Part shown: piece after piece, positions 33,482-42,290 of the stretch | How positions within the stretch are numbered: the stretch's first letter is position 1 | How the letters are laid out: the number at the start of each line of letters is the position of its first letter | NCBI GenBank assembly: GCA_013100825.1 | Contig: CP040001.1 | Coordinates: 1 to 64,000, forward strand | DNA length: 64,000 nt | Direction of reading: 5' to 3' | Origin: Candidatus Saccharibacteria bacterium oral taxon 488 | GTDB lineage: Bacteria > Patescibacteriota > Saccharimonadia > Saccharimonadales > Saccharimonadaceae | Notes under the pieces: model-generated | Told to the model about the DNA's origin: nothing | Seen by the model: the letters and a program-made list of their open reading frames with translations, nothing else | The model's database searches: none | Made by a program: the position numbers and the translations under genes

Positions 33482-35638
33482 ATGCGGCTACTATTGGTAA
33501 CCAGAGGGATTCCCGGCTCTGGTAAGTCGACGTTTCTCGCGGAGCAGGGGCTTGATATGTATACCTTGTCGCCGGATGCGATACGGCTGATGCTGGCGTC
33601 GCCGCAGTTGACGCTTGACGGGCAAACGACTATGCCGTCGCGTCAAGACGCAATGGTGTGGCGGTTGCTACACGAGATGCTGGAGCAGCGGATGACGCGG
33701 GGTGAGACGACGGTGGTTGATGCAACACACACGACGCCAAATTATTTCAAGACGTACGGCGAGCTGTGCCGGAAATATCGCTACCGGCTGGTGGTGATTG
33801 ATTTTGCCGATGTGCCGCTGGCGGTATGTCAGCAGCGTAATAAAGAGCGGCCGAGCCATAAGGTGGTGCCGAGTAGCGTACTTGAGCGTATGCATCGGCG
33901 GCTGCAGCGGAGTTCACCGCCGAAATGGGTGACGGTGGTACGGACGGCTGAGGAGGTGAGTCAACTGCTTACCAATCAGCCAGAGAACGTTGATAGGTAT
34001 CAGGCAATTCATCACATCGGCGATGTGCAGGGGTGCTATACACCGCTCAAGGAATATTTTGAGCGGTATCCGCTTCGGGACGATGAACTGTATATTTTTG
34101 TCGGCGACCTATTAGATCGCGGTGCGGAGAATGATGCGGTAATGCGATTTGTTTGTGACGAGTTACTTGACCGACCAAACGTGCGGTTTGTGGAGGGCAA
34201 TCATGAGCTATACCTCTGGCAGTGGGCGACTGATCAGCCAGTTGCAGCGCGGGTATTTAGCGAACAAACCCAGCCGCAGCTGGAAGCAGCGGGCATCGAT
34301 AAGCGCAAGGTAGCGCGGCTGCTGCGGCGGATGGATCAATATGTTTTGTATCAGTTTCGGGGGCAAACGGTTTTGGTGACACACGGCGGGCTCAGTGCGC
34401 TGCCAGAGCAGTTACCATTGGTGGCGACTAGCCAGCTGATCCACGGCGTGGGGGCATATGATGAGGTTGGGGCGGTGGATGATGCATTTATGGCGCGGAC
34501 TGATGACGCGACGTTTCAGATTCATGGACATCGCAACAGGCAAAATTATCCCACGCGCTATAACGAACGGTGCTATAACTTAGAGGGAAAGGTTGAGTTT
34601 GGCGGCGAGCTGCGAACAGTGCGGCTGGACGAGAACGGCATGACGCCAATCACTATTCGAAACCAACAGGCAACAGCGCGGCTGTATCCGGAAAACGCAG
34701 CGTTCCTAAGCCAGCTGCGGCAGAATCGTTACATTCGCGAATCAATCCTGCCGGGTGATATCAGCTCGTTTAATTTCAAGCCCGAGGCATTTTATCGTCA
34801 AACATGGACGACGCAAACGATGCGGGCGCGCGGACTGTTTCTCAATACGCTGACAAACGAGATCGTGATTCGGGCCTATGACAAGTTTTTTAACATTGGC
34901 GAGCGGCGCGATACTGAGCTAGCGGCGCTGGAGCAGACGATGGTCTTTCCGGCGCGGGCGTGGGTGAAAGAGAATGGATTTTTAGGATTAGTCGGGTACA
35001 ATTCGGCGGCGGGCGGGCTGGTGATGGCGTCAAAGTCAACGACCGAGGGTGACTATGCGGCGGCCTTTCGGCGAGAATTTTTGGAGCAATTTCGAGACAG
35101 ACTGCCGTATATCACTGATTATCTGCGCCGTCATAACCTGTGTCTATTGTTTGAGGTCATGTTGCCGCGATTTGACCCGCATATTATCGCCTATGAGTCG
35201 GATCAGCTGGTGCTGCTCGATATCGTCAAGCGGCAGGTTGCATACGAGGCGGTCGACCGGCAGGAGCGGGAGCGATTTGCGCGCGAGATTGGGGCGGACA
35301 GCAAACGTCTGGCGGCGGAGTTTTCATCGTGGAGCGAGTTTGCGGCGTGGCTTGATCAACTTCACGGTATGGCGTATCAGTGGCAGGGCGAGTGGATTGA
35401 GGGTTTTGTAATTGAAGATGCTGGTGGCTATCAGGTTAAGGTCAAGCTTGATTATTATACCTTTTGGCGGCAGATGCGGACGGCACTGGCGGCGCTGCAG
35501 GCTGGTCGGCAGCTATCAACGAGGCCCGATTGTCCCGATCCGGCGCTGGCGTCACGAGTAATTGCATATATGCGGCAGCTGCCCGTCGAGGAATTAGCGC
35601 GGCTGGACATCATCGCGCTGCGGCGACGGTTTGAGTAG
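33482..35638 (+). CDS. Trifunctional RNA repair protein: polynucleotide kinase, phosphatase and RNA ligase
   Basis: 718 residues with three enzyme domains. Kinase (1-165): P-loop GIPGSGKST at 9-17 and DATHTT at 80-85. Calcineurin-type phosphatase (175-385): GDVQGC at 180-185, GDLLDRG at 208-214, GNHE at 239-242, THGG at 300-303 and HGHRN at 348-352. Nucleotidyltransferase RNA ligase (about 410-718): motif I KENG with candidate AMP-linked Lys496, GLVGYN, the acidic motif LLFEVM, motif IV EGFVI and motif V VKVKLDYY; the RAYDKFFNIGE segment recalls T4 Rnl1-type ligases. The set heals and seals broken RNA ends. The order matches bacterial Pnkp, but no Hen1 partner is adjacent. Start 3 bases after the murE stop. 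Confidence 0.88.
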   Translation: MRLLLVTRGIPGSGKSTFLAEQGLDMYTLSPDAIRLMLASPQLTLDGQTTMPSRQDAMVWRLLHEMLEQRMTRGETTVVDATHTTPNYFKTYGELCRKYRYRLVVIDFADVPLAVCQQRNKERPSHKVVPSSVLERMHRRLQRSSPPKWVTVVRTAEEVSQLLTNQPENVDRYQAIHHIGDVQGCYTPLKEYFERYPLRDDELYIFVGDLLDRGAENDAVMRFVCDELLDRPNVRFVEGNHELYLWQWATDQPVAARVFSEQTQPQLEAAGIDKRKVARLLRRMDQYVLYQFRGQTVLVTHGGLSALPEQLPLVATSQLIHGVGAYDEVGAVDDAFMARTDDATFQIHGHRNRQNYPTRYNERCYNLEGKVEFGGELRTVRLDENGMTPITIRNQQATARLYPENAAFLSQLRQNRYIRESILPGDISSFNFKPEAFYRQTWTTQTMRARGLFLNTLTNEIVIRAYDKFFNIGERRDTELAALEQTMVFPARAWVKENGFLGLVGYNSAAGGLVMASKSTTEGDYAAAFRREFLEQFRDRLPYITDYLRRHNLCLLFEVMLPRFDPHIIAYESDQLVLLDIVKRQVAYEAVDRQERERFAREIGADSKRLAAEFSSWSEFAAWLDQLHGMAYQWQGEWIEGFVIEDAGGYQVKVKLDYYTFWRQMRTALAALQAGRQLSTRPDCPDPALASRVIAYMRQLPVEELARLDIIALRRRFE

Positions 35639-35653
35639 ACGGTAGCTGGTTTC

Positions 35654-35682
35654 TTGTCGCGCGCGAGGCGGTCTGGTACAAT
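35654..35682 (+). promoter_or_regulatory. Promoter of the 1063-aa SGNH hydrolase
   Basis: TTGTCG (35654-35659), 17-base spacer ending in TGG, then TACAAT (35677-35682). The leader is about 25 bases and includes GGAGGGGG. Confidence 0.6.
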
Positions 35683-35714
35683 TTTGACATACGCATAACG
35701 GAGGGGGTGCTTAT

Positions 35715-38700
35715 GTGGAATTTATTATTAGTGTTATTGGGGCTACGTTAGCGGTGTGCATCGCGGTGCCGGCGACGGCTGGAGCGGCTTCTGAGTATGG
35801 TGATCTGGTCGAGAAAGTGACGACGAAGACCTTGATTAACTATGTGGACAATTATCATAGCAAGACGTGCGGCTCACCGACTGATGATTATGCGAAGAAG
35901 TGGTTTTATTCTTTTAAAAGACAAAAATCTTTTGCAAATCCGCATCACCTTGAAGCTGTTGCAAGTCTTGAAAAAGCCATCAATTCACCAGCTGGTGCGT
36001 ACGCGGTGATTTATACACAAAAGAATAATCACAATAACAATTCTAGTGCCTCGCTGGCTGCTGTATATTGGACCGAAGATGGTAGGGATGATTTTGAACT
36101 TAGTTTTCAGCAAGTCAACAAGGTTCGTCGACTCGTAGTCCAGCGGAAGGCGGGGTCGCACAAACAACTATATTTTGCAAGCATAGCGAGCCCAGCACTG
36201 CAGCAAATTAATTCAAATTATCGTATACCCGAATTTTTCTTAGGTTACACTAGCGGCAGTACTAGTCAATTTGCAATAGATGAAATTGGTCACAACAAGC
36301 TCCTCTCATCTAATTTTCGGACGGTTTATCCTGAAAACTACAGTGGTCCTCAAATAAATTCGGATGATCCGGGCGCGAAGTGGTATCCTGAGAAGTCCGG
36401 ATATGAAGATTTATTAGATAAAATAACAACGAAGAAACTGGTCAACTATATTAATAATTATTATGGCAAATCATGTGGCTCTTTTGGAAGTGATTACTCT
36501 AGCCAATGGCTAACCTTGTTTGAACGCCAGAGCCGTTACTATGAGCGCCCCTATCATCAAGATGCAGTTGCCAGCCTACGTAGGGCAATGGCTTACGGTG
36601 ATTATGCGGTCGTTTACGACCAGAAAAATAATACGAAACCGTTATCACCATATTTGATAAGTGTGTATTGGACAGAAACCAAGGGAGCTTTCAGAGGGCT
36701 CTTCCTTGGGGAGGACTCTTGGAGGTCATTTAGTATAGTTCGCTCTAAGGGAATTAACATCTCAGAAAGACTACATTCGGCAGTTATTGCTAGTCCGCGA
36801 CTTATTCAAAATTTTACTAATCAGTGTGACCCCGCTTTTTTATGGGGATATTCACAGTATCAAGTGTCGGAGGTTCATATACGCGAGGATCGGCACAGAA
36901 AGCTTTTCACCTCAACCTTTGACGTCGAATATCCAGACGGCTATAAGGGTAAGCCAATTCCTGGCGATCGACGCAATATCAAGTATCTCGCCCTTGGCGA
37001 CTCCTTCTCCAGCGGCGAGGGTGATACTGATAAAAATCCAGCGACTGACCGGAAGTATTATCGCCAGTGGACGGATGTGAATGAAGATAAGGCGAAGGGC
37101 GCGCCAAAGGAAAAGTGCCATGTCAGCACGCGTTCGTATCCGTACAAACTGGCGAACTGGATGGGGCTGGGGAGCGGCCCGTCGGCGGCGTGGGCGTCGG
37201 TTGCGTGTAGTGGGGCGACGGTGTACGACATGAATTGGGATAATTCGGGTGGCTACGAAGGCCAGGACAGCCCGCTCGGGCGGTTGCACGGTTATGACAA
37301 CAAAGGAGTATTGCAGAAGATGGCGCTCAATGAGATGATCCCAGGACGCGTCAAGCAAATCGAGTTCGTAAAGAAATATCAACCAAAGGTGATCACGCTG
37401 ACGGCGGGCGGGAATGATGTGGGGTTTGGTAAAAAGCTCGTATCATGCGTAGGGCCGGAGTCTACGCTAGGTGATTGTGTGTATGCAAAACCTGAAATGC
37501 GTAATCGCATTAAGAGCGAGATACTTGAACAATTTGAGCGGCTAAAATCTTTGTACGAAGAATTAAAAACTGCCACAAACAATAAGACAAAGATCTATGT
37601 GTTGGGTTATCCTCAGTTTGTAAATGGCGCTCCTGATGCACCATGTTTTGGGCGTGGCCTTCTTTCTTTGAGTGCAAGGGAGCGAGAGATGATTACAAAT
37701 TCTATAACCTACCTTAATAACACTATTAAACAGGCTGCGAAAGCAGCCGGCGTCAAATACGTTGATATAGAAAGCGCTTTTGGAGATCACTGGCTTTGTG
37801 GTAATAGTGACAGACATGTTAACCCATTCTTGCTGAATGAGATGATTGTTAGTAGAATTCCAGATCTTCGACTTCCTTGGGTAGAGTTTCAAGAGAGTTT
37901 TCATCCAAACGCCAAAGGTCACGCCGATATTGCTCGTGCTTTTAGGAAAGAGCTAGGTGGCGTTAATCCTGCGGACTATAAAATCTGTAAAAATGACGCG
38001 ACAACTTGTCCCGACAACTCTGCGACAAAGGATAATATACCAGCACCTCCCTATTTTAATGTTGCTAATGAACAGGAAGACATAAAGTTTACTTATTATA
38101 AACTATCTAATGGGACAGCAACAAAAGTTCAAGAAAAATATATAGAGATCAAAACATCCAGACGCCCGTATAAGCCATGGAAAAAGGTATACGTAAAGAT
38201 TTACTCTGAGCCAAGAGATTTGGGCGAGATTGAAGCTGATAAGAATGGTGAAATTAATGGATCTGTGGCACTGCCTGAGGATTTGCCCGCTGGATATCAC
38301 ACGCTGGTGGTGTCTGGCGAGGTTCCAGATGGTAAGAAGCAGGAACTGTACCAAACCATTCTCATCAAAGGTCCAAACCTGGACGATATCGACGAAAATG
38401 GCACGCCGGACAAACTTCAACCCTGCGGAGTCTTCGCTCAAGCCGCTAATAAAGACGAAGACCTTGACGGCATCGACGACGCCTGCGACCCTGAGATCAC
38501 CGATCCCATCCTGTATACTGCTCGCAACGGCAAGTCATCACTTGGCGAAGATGAGGATCGGATTTATCTCTTTCGCAATACGCGAGCAGCCAACCTGACT
38601 GGCGTCACAAACGATTACGTTGACAAGTCAAAAAACCAGAATAACGCTGATGCACTGGTTGGGCATACTTTAAGCGAAGAGACGCGCGGACTTGCATTCA

Positions 38701-38906
38701 ATAAACTGGTCGTTATGAAAGAAGCTGACGGTGACATCAAAAAAGGAACACCGATTATCCTCGCCAAAGACGTAAGCGAAAAATGCTACGCCCTAAAACC
38801 AGAAGACTACCTATCGCCAGCACTCAAACCAGGATCAAAAGATTATAAGCTACGAGGATTAATAAAATTAAATACATTACCGAAGGAGGTTAGTTGTGAA
38901 GAATAA
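35715..38906 (+). CDS. Large secreted SGNH hydrolase with tandem N-terminal repeats and Ca-binding-like motif
   Basis: 1063 residues from a GTG. Signal peptide (EFIISVIGATLAVCIAVPATAGA). Two tandem repeats of about 205 residues (about 27-230 and 231-430) share TTKxLxNYxxNYxxKxCGS and the x-Y-P-x-x-Y-x-G end. Then an SGNH domain (about 430-770): LALGDSFSSGEGD, TAGGNDVGFGKK and ESFHPNAKGHADIA. A beta-rich region and a thrombospondin-3-like Asp motif (NKDEDLDGIDDACDPE, about 915-930) follow. It is related to the protein at 58.4-61.0 kb. An ATG two bases upstream in another frame (35713) has the better Shine-Dalgarno spacing but stops after 12 codons. The 3' end overlaps the next gene by 11 bp. 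Confidence 0.88.
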   Translation: MEFIISVIGATLAVCIAVPATAGAASEYGDLVEKVTTKTLINYVDNYHSKTCGSPTDDYAKKWFYSFKRQKSFANPHHLEAVASLEKAINSPAGAYAVIYTQKNNHNNNSSASLAAVYWTEDGRDDFELSFQQVNKVRRLVVQRKAGSHKQLYFASIASPALQQINSNYRIPEFFLGYTSGSTSQFAIDEIGHNKLLSSNFRTVYPENYSGPQINSDDPGAKWYPEKSGYEDLLDKITTKKLVNYINNYYGKSCGSFGSDYSSQWLTLFERQSRYYERPYHQDAVASLRRAMAYGDYAVVYDQKNNTKPLSPYLISVYWTETKGAFRGLFLGEDSWRSFSIVRSKGINISERLHSAVIASPRLIQNFTNQCDPAFLWGYSQYQVSEVHIREDRHRKLFTSTFDVEYPDGYKGKPIPGDRRNIKYLALGDSFSSGEGDTDKNPATDRKYYRQWTDVNEDKAKGAPKEKCHVSTRSYPYKLANWMGLGSGPSAAWASVACSGATVYDMNWDNSGGYEGQDSPLGRLHGYDNKGVLQKMALNEMIPGRVKQIEFVKKYQPKVITLTAGGNDVGFGKKLVSCVGPESTLGDCVYAKPEMRNRIKSEILEQFERLKSLYEELKTATNNKTKIYVLGYPQFVNGAPDAPCFGRGLLSLSAREREMITNSITYLNNTIKQAAKAAGVKYVDIESAFGDHWLCGNSDRHVNPFLLNEMIVSRIPDLRLPWVEFQESFHPNAKGHADIARAFRKELGGVNPADYKICKNDATTCPDNSATKDNIPAPPYFNVANEQEDIKFTYYKLSNGTATKVQEKYIEIKTSRRPYKPWKKVYVKIYSEPRDLGEIEADKNGEINGSVALPEDLPAGYHTLVVSGEVPDGKKQELYQTILIKGPNLDDIDENGTPDKLQPCGVFAQAANKDEDLDGIDDACDPEITDPILYTARNGKSSLGEDEDRIYLFRNTRAANLTGVTNDYVDKSKNQNNADALVGHTLSEETRGLAFNKLVVMKEADGDIKKGTPIILAKDVSEKCYALKPEDYLSPALKPGSKDYKLRGLIKLNTLPKEVSCEE

Positions 38907-38917
38907 GAAAATAATTG
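38857..38917 (+). repeat. Direct repeat unit A (end of SGNH gene, start of small membrane gene)
   Basis: About 60 bp running over the end of the 1063-aa gene and the GGAGG-led GTG start of the 94-aa gene. It is repeated at 39557-39617 with roughly 85 percent identity, including CCGAAGGAGGTT and GTGAAGAATAA. Confidence 0.65.
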
Positions 38918-39180
38918 TAGGATTATCAATTATTGTCCCAATGTTAATATTGTTGCTAGAATACTACATAATCGGTCCGCTATTGGCTGATGGTGTCAGT
39001 ATATTTGTTGCACAATGCTCGTTGCTAGCTTTGAGTGCTATATTTATGATAGCGGGCATTGTCATTTTAGTGAGAGCTTCTGGGGGTTATAAATTTTGTT
39101 GTGTGCCCAGTATCGTCGCCAGCTTATTACTCGTTTTTGGATATTTTTTGTCCGAGGCTGTAAAAGAGATACGGTTCTAG
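38896..39180 (+). CDS. Small membrane protein (three helices)
   Basis: 94 residues, family not recognised. Three predicted helices: about 5-25 (IIVGLSIIVPMLILLLEYYI), 33-60 and 70-88. Starts with a GTG preceded by GGAGG six bases upstream, within the end of the SGNH gene. It begins KNKKI like two further genes downstream, forming a small family of duplicated membrane proteins next to the SGNH hydrolase. Confidence 0.75.
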   Translation: MKNKKIIVGLSIIVPMLILLLEYYIIGPLLADGVSIFVAQCSLLALSAIFMIAGIVILVRASGGYKFCCVPSIVASLLLVFGYFLSEAVKEIRF

Positions 39181-39223
39181 TGAGCTTGGAAAGTAAAATG
39201 TGTTATGTTCAACAGGGTGGGCT

Positions 39224-39442
39224 GTGAAGAAAAATAAGATTGTAAAATACGCCACGACAACTTATACGTGTCTATTGGCGGTAATGGCATTTTGCCTATT
39301 CGCGGGAATACCGAATCTAGACATGAATCCGAGGCAAGTTAACTCATTGTTAGGGATCATTCTTGTGTGGGCAAGTGTGATCGGTATAGCTATAAACCTG
39401 CTCACGGTAATTTTTATAAAAGTCTACGCTCCATTGCCGTAG
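39224..39442 (+). CDS. Small membrane protein (two helices)
   Basis: 72 residues, unknown family. Basic start KKNKIVKYATT, then two hydrophobic helices (about 12-32 and 43-65). The GTG at 39224 is chosen over a GTG eight codons upstream because it follows AGGGTGG and matches the GTGAAGAA starts of its neighbours. Probably a diverged copy of the 94-aa gene. Confidence 0.65.
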   Translation: MKKNKIVKYATTTYTCLLAVMAFCLFAGIPNLDMNPRQVNSLLGIILVWASVIGIAINLLTVIFIKVYAPLP

Positions 39443-39556
39443 TGCTGCTCGTCGTATGCACATTTGCACTGGCAGAAGGATGTTTTCATTATTTTTGGTT
39501 TTCACAGCCATTCGCAGGGGGACGGTGAGGTAGCACATGGCTAATCACCCTATGAA

Positions 39557-39617
39557 GATTAATAAAACTAAACAAGCTACCGAAGGAGGTTGGTTGTGAA
39601 GAATAAAAAGATAACGC
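39557..39617 (+). repeat. Direct repeat unit B
   Basis: Second copy of the approximately 60-bp unit at 38857-38917; here it is non-coding up to the GTG at 39596, showing the 3' end of the SGNH gene was copied along with the small gene's start. Confidence 0.65.
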
Positions 39618-39949
39618 AGAATATAGTATTGACGGCCGTTATGGCTACCATGCCGCTACTCGTGGTGCGAGGTAATACATATCAGATAGGGCTGATTATA
39701 GAATGTATTGCAGCTGTGATCAGTCTGTTATTATTGTTTACTTCTGCGAATAGAAGAAAGAATTTTCCACTTTCACATCTGGCGGCTATTTTATGGCTAT
39801 TTATCCCTGTGTCGTTTTTACTCCTACTACAGACATCTTTGTTTGGGGGCGGTTTTGAGGGGCTTTCTAATTGGGCGAGAACCGGACTCATAGTTGGTAT
39901 CGTTGCTGTAGTATTGACGAGTATTCAGCTGTTCAGAGTGAATCGTTGA
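39596..39949 (+). CDS. Small membrane protein (four helices)
   Basis: 117 residues, unknown family. Begins KNKKITQNIVLTAVMATMPL; four hydrophobic helices with short loops. GTG start at 39596 with GGAGG six bases upstream, exactly as in the 94-aa gene; this part lies in the direct repeat. Confidence 0.72.
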   Translation: MKNKKITQNIVLTAVMATMPLLVVRGNTYQIGLIIECIAAVISLLLLFTSANRRKNFPLSHLAAILWLFIPVSFLLLLQTSLFGGGFEGLSNWARTGLIVGIVAVVLTSIQLFRVNR

Positions 39950-40101
39950 TGGAGTTTGACGGGGTTAATTGTGAAGAATAGTCAATAGGTACGTCAAGGC
40001 ATCAAGGACACGACCAGGAAAGTTCATTACATTTGGTAGCTATTTGGTCGCAGTGACAGGTTGATTAACTAACGCAGCCGATTTATCATGAGGGGTAGGT
40101 T
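39950..40101 (+). pseudogene. Spacer with remnant of a further small-membrane-gene start
   Basis: At 39971 the sequence GTGAAGAATAG, preceded by GGGGTTAATT, copies the start shared by the neighbouring genes, but an in-frame stop comes after five codons (GTG AAG AAT AGT CAA TAG). The rest of the spacer shows no gene. Best read as a decayed copy. Confidence 0.45.
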
Positions 40102-40401
40102 ATGAAAGATGATGTAGCGACGATGGACAAACCATATTTAAGCGATACGGTGGTAATCTTGCTAGTGGTCGCACCGGTGGCCCTGTGCGTGCTGCTCTTT
40201 GTTGTGGCGAGGTGGGATGCGTGGTGGATTCGTGAATATCATGTTACTGAGATAGCGGCAATGGCGCTGCCAATGCTATTGTCGGCGGCGGGAGTGTGGA
40301 TGGTGGTGTGGCTGAAGGGTATATATAAACTCTGTGCGCTGAGCAGCCTCGCGGTAGCGGCATTGTTCTGGCTGGCGTTCCTTTATAATTTATCGCAGTG
40401 A
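40102..40401 (+). CDS. Small membrane protein (three helices)
   Basis: 99 residues, unknown family, with three helices (about 17-40, 48-67 and 73-95). ATG preceded by GAGGGGTAGG. Last of the row of small membrane genes; its end overlaps the convergent 176-aa membrane gene by 12 bp. Confidence 0.72.
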   Translation: MKDDVATMDKPYLSDTVVILLVVAPVALCVLLFVVARWDAWWIREYHVTEIAAMALPMLLSAAGVWMVVWLKGIYKLCALSSLAVAALFWLAFLYNLSQ

Positions 40402-40920
40402 TTTTTTACGGCTCTCGCGGTACTTGGTGCGGCGATTGATAATCATAAGAGATGTTCCGCAGATGAAAAGCGGCGGCATACAGAACAGGTATACAAATTC
40501 CCCGAGTCCATCAGCCAGAAAGCAGTTACCTGTAGAAAATCCGCTGCCGCAGCGTCCAGGAATACCCCACCCGCCGATTGTCACATCGAGAAGCAGTATC
40601 AGTATTGCGAGGTAAAACAGGACGCCTGTTATAACCAGTGGCCATCGATTGCGCAGATTCTGGTGGCGGGCGGCGGTGATTGACCGGTCTGTTATCCCTA
40701 TCATCAGCAAGGTGATAAGCATGGCCACAATGAACCACATCGAGTCGTGCAGATAGTAATCATAATAATAGTCAGGCGGGCCAAATTGGTCGGAGTTGAG
40801 CTTGTGTAGATGGTCATTGTGGGTAGTTGCAAGCACAAAAACGAGAATTGTCAGACCGTAAATAAGCCAGCGCACAATGCGGGTGGCAATTGATTTTTTT
40901 GATGTGGCATTTTCGCTCAT
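40390..40920 (-). CDS. Membrane protein with four helices, downstream of murF
   Basis: 176 residues, unknown family. Four hydrophobic helices: about 14-32, 59-78, 92-112 and 138-160. A Tyr/Asp-rich external loop (DYYYDYYLHDS) follows the first helix and a Cys-containing loop (RCGSGFSTGNC) the third. The ATG at 40920 overlaps the murF stop (TGATG), so it is co-translated with murF. Nothing indicates function. Confidence 0.75.
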   Translation of the reverse strand: MSENATSKKSIATRIVRWLIYGLTILVFVLATTHNDHLHKLNSDQFGPPDYYYDYYLHDSMWFIVAMLITLLMIGITDRSITAARHQNLRNRWPLVITGVLFYLAILILLLDVTIGGWGIPGRCGSGFSTGNCFLADGLGEFVYLFCMPPLFICGTSLMIINRRTKYRESRKKSLR

Positions 40921-42206
40921 CAATGGTCACTTTCAAAAAATCGCCGTTTCTTTTCGAGCCACGCGTCTGATTGGCGGACGAGTTTTTGGCTGTCGGCGGG
41001 ATTTTTGAGGAGTGGCTTGATGGCCTCCTCGAGGTAGATGCCGCCCTGCGATCCCTTAAACAGGAAAGTAGTGTCTTTATTGGCTAAGCGAGCGAGGAGC
41101 TTGGCAGCGTCGGTGGCCTTGGCGAACGAGGTGACGGTGCAGCCATTTTGCCGAGCAACTGGAGCGAGGAATCGCTCGGCCAAGCGGCCAACGGTGATGA
41201 CGTGGTCAAGCTGTTTCGGGTCACACAGCGCGCCGATGGCAGCGTGTTCATCGGCTGCGGTCTGGCCCAGCTCGTTCATGTCGCCAAGGACGGCGATCTT
41301 GGTTTTGGCGGGTAGCTGGTAAAGTGTCGTCAGGGCAGACTTTACGGCGAGGGGGCTGGCATTATATGAGTCGTCGATGATGGTCGCATCGTTGATGCCG
41401 GGCAGAATATTCATGCGGCCGCTGACTGGTGTGAAATTCTCGAGCATGGTCATCACACATTCAATGTCAAGTCCAAGCTCTAACGCCACCGCCGCCGCGC
41501 CGCCGGCAACGCGGAGTTGATGCACGCCGACAACGGGGATGATGAATGGACGCGAGGTTTGGTCGGCGTGGATGAGCCGGCAACGGTAGCCCTTGCCCTC
41601 AGTAAATTTGCCGATAGCTATCCGGTAGTCGGCGCCCGGCTCGGTGCCGTAGGAAATGATTTGGCCGCAATCGGCGAAGTCCACGAATTCGGGGCGAATA
41701 TCATCGCGGTTGTAGATCACTTTTTCGCTACATTCAGCGAGCGCAAATTCCTCGCGGGCAACGGTTTCTAGTGAGCCGAAAAACTCCATGTGCTCGGGTG
41801 CGATGGCGGTGACGATGGTGACGTCAGGGCGAATATAGCGGCCGAACGCGGTCATTTCACCGGGGTGATCAATGCCGAATTCTTGGACGATAACGTCGAG
41901 GTCGTGCTGGCGGCGGGCAGCACGGCGGGCTCGGCCCAAGACCGATAACCAATTCCATACCGAGCGGGGATTCTGCGGTGAGTCAACACCGAGGATTTCT
42001 AGTGGCGCGCTAAACTCGGCATTGAAGTTGCCGCGGTTAGTGCGGACTTTATAACTGGAGTTTAGGACACTGACGAGGGTTGATTTGGTGGTGGTTTTGC
42101 CGACACTACCGACGACGGCAACGAGCTTGATGTGCGGATTATGCAGGAAGAACGTAGTGACAGAGCGGGCGAGAATGCGCGAGATGAGGGTTTTGAAGAG
42201 TCTCAT
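40920..42206 (-). CDS. murF: MurF-type UDP-MurNAc-tripeptide D-Ala-D-Ala ligase
   Basis: MurF adds D-Ala-D-Ala to the muropeptide. 428 residues: P-loop VVGSVGKTTTKSTL at about 31-44, VIVQEFGIDHPGEM, TIVTAIAPEHMEFFGSLE, and the third domain with IIDDSYNASPLAVKSAL and VLGDMNELG, all family signatures. The first ~30 residues replace the usual N-terminal UDP-binding domain, as in the MurE-type protein. The mRNA is predicted leaderless (TGC-TATACT, start at the ATG). Confidence 0.9.
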   Translation of the reverse strand: MRLFKTLISRILARSVTTFFLHNPHIKLVAVVGSVGKTTTKSTLVSVLNSSYKVRTNRGNFNAEFSAPLEILGVDSPQNPRSVWNWLSVLGRARRAARRQHDLDVIVQEFGIDHPGEMTAFGRYIRPDVTIVTAIAPEHMEFFGSLETVAREEFALAECSEKVIYNRDDIRPEFVDFADCGQIISYGTEPGADYRIAIGKFTEGKGYRCRLIHADQTSRPFIIPVVGVHQLRVAGGAAAVALELGLDIECVMTMLENFTPVSGRMNILPGINDATIIDDSYNASPLAVKSALTTLYQLPAKTKIAVLGDMNELGQTAADEHAAIGALCDPKQLDHVITVGRLAERFLAPVARQNGCTVTSFAKATDAAKLLARLANKDTTFLFKGSQGGIYLEEAIKPLLKNPADSQKLVRQSDAWLEKKRRFFESDH

Positions 42207-42212
42207 GAGTAT

Positions 42213-42218
42213 AGTATA
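42213..42218 (-). promoter_or_regulatory. Predicted leaderless extended -10 promoter of murF
   Basis: TGC-TATACT on the minus strand; expected transcription start is the A of the murF ATG. The 84-bp divergent gap is shared with the promoter of the nuclease-like gene. Confidence 0.5.
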
Positions 42219-42250
42219 GCATCTTTTGATAAGGGTAGTGAATCAGAAAC

Positions 42251-42279
42251 TTGATTTTTTATCAATTTTATGCTAGTAT
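42251..42279 (+). promoter_or_regulatory. Promoter of the PD-(D/E)XK-like gene
   Basis: TTGATT (42251-42256), 17-base spacer ending TGC, TAGTAT (42274-42279). The expected leader before the ATG at 42291 is about five bases, with no ribosome-binding site. Confidence 0.55.
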
Positions 42280-42290
42280 GCATTGTAGTT

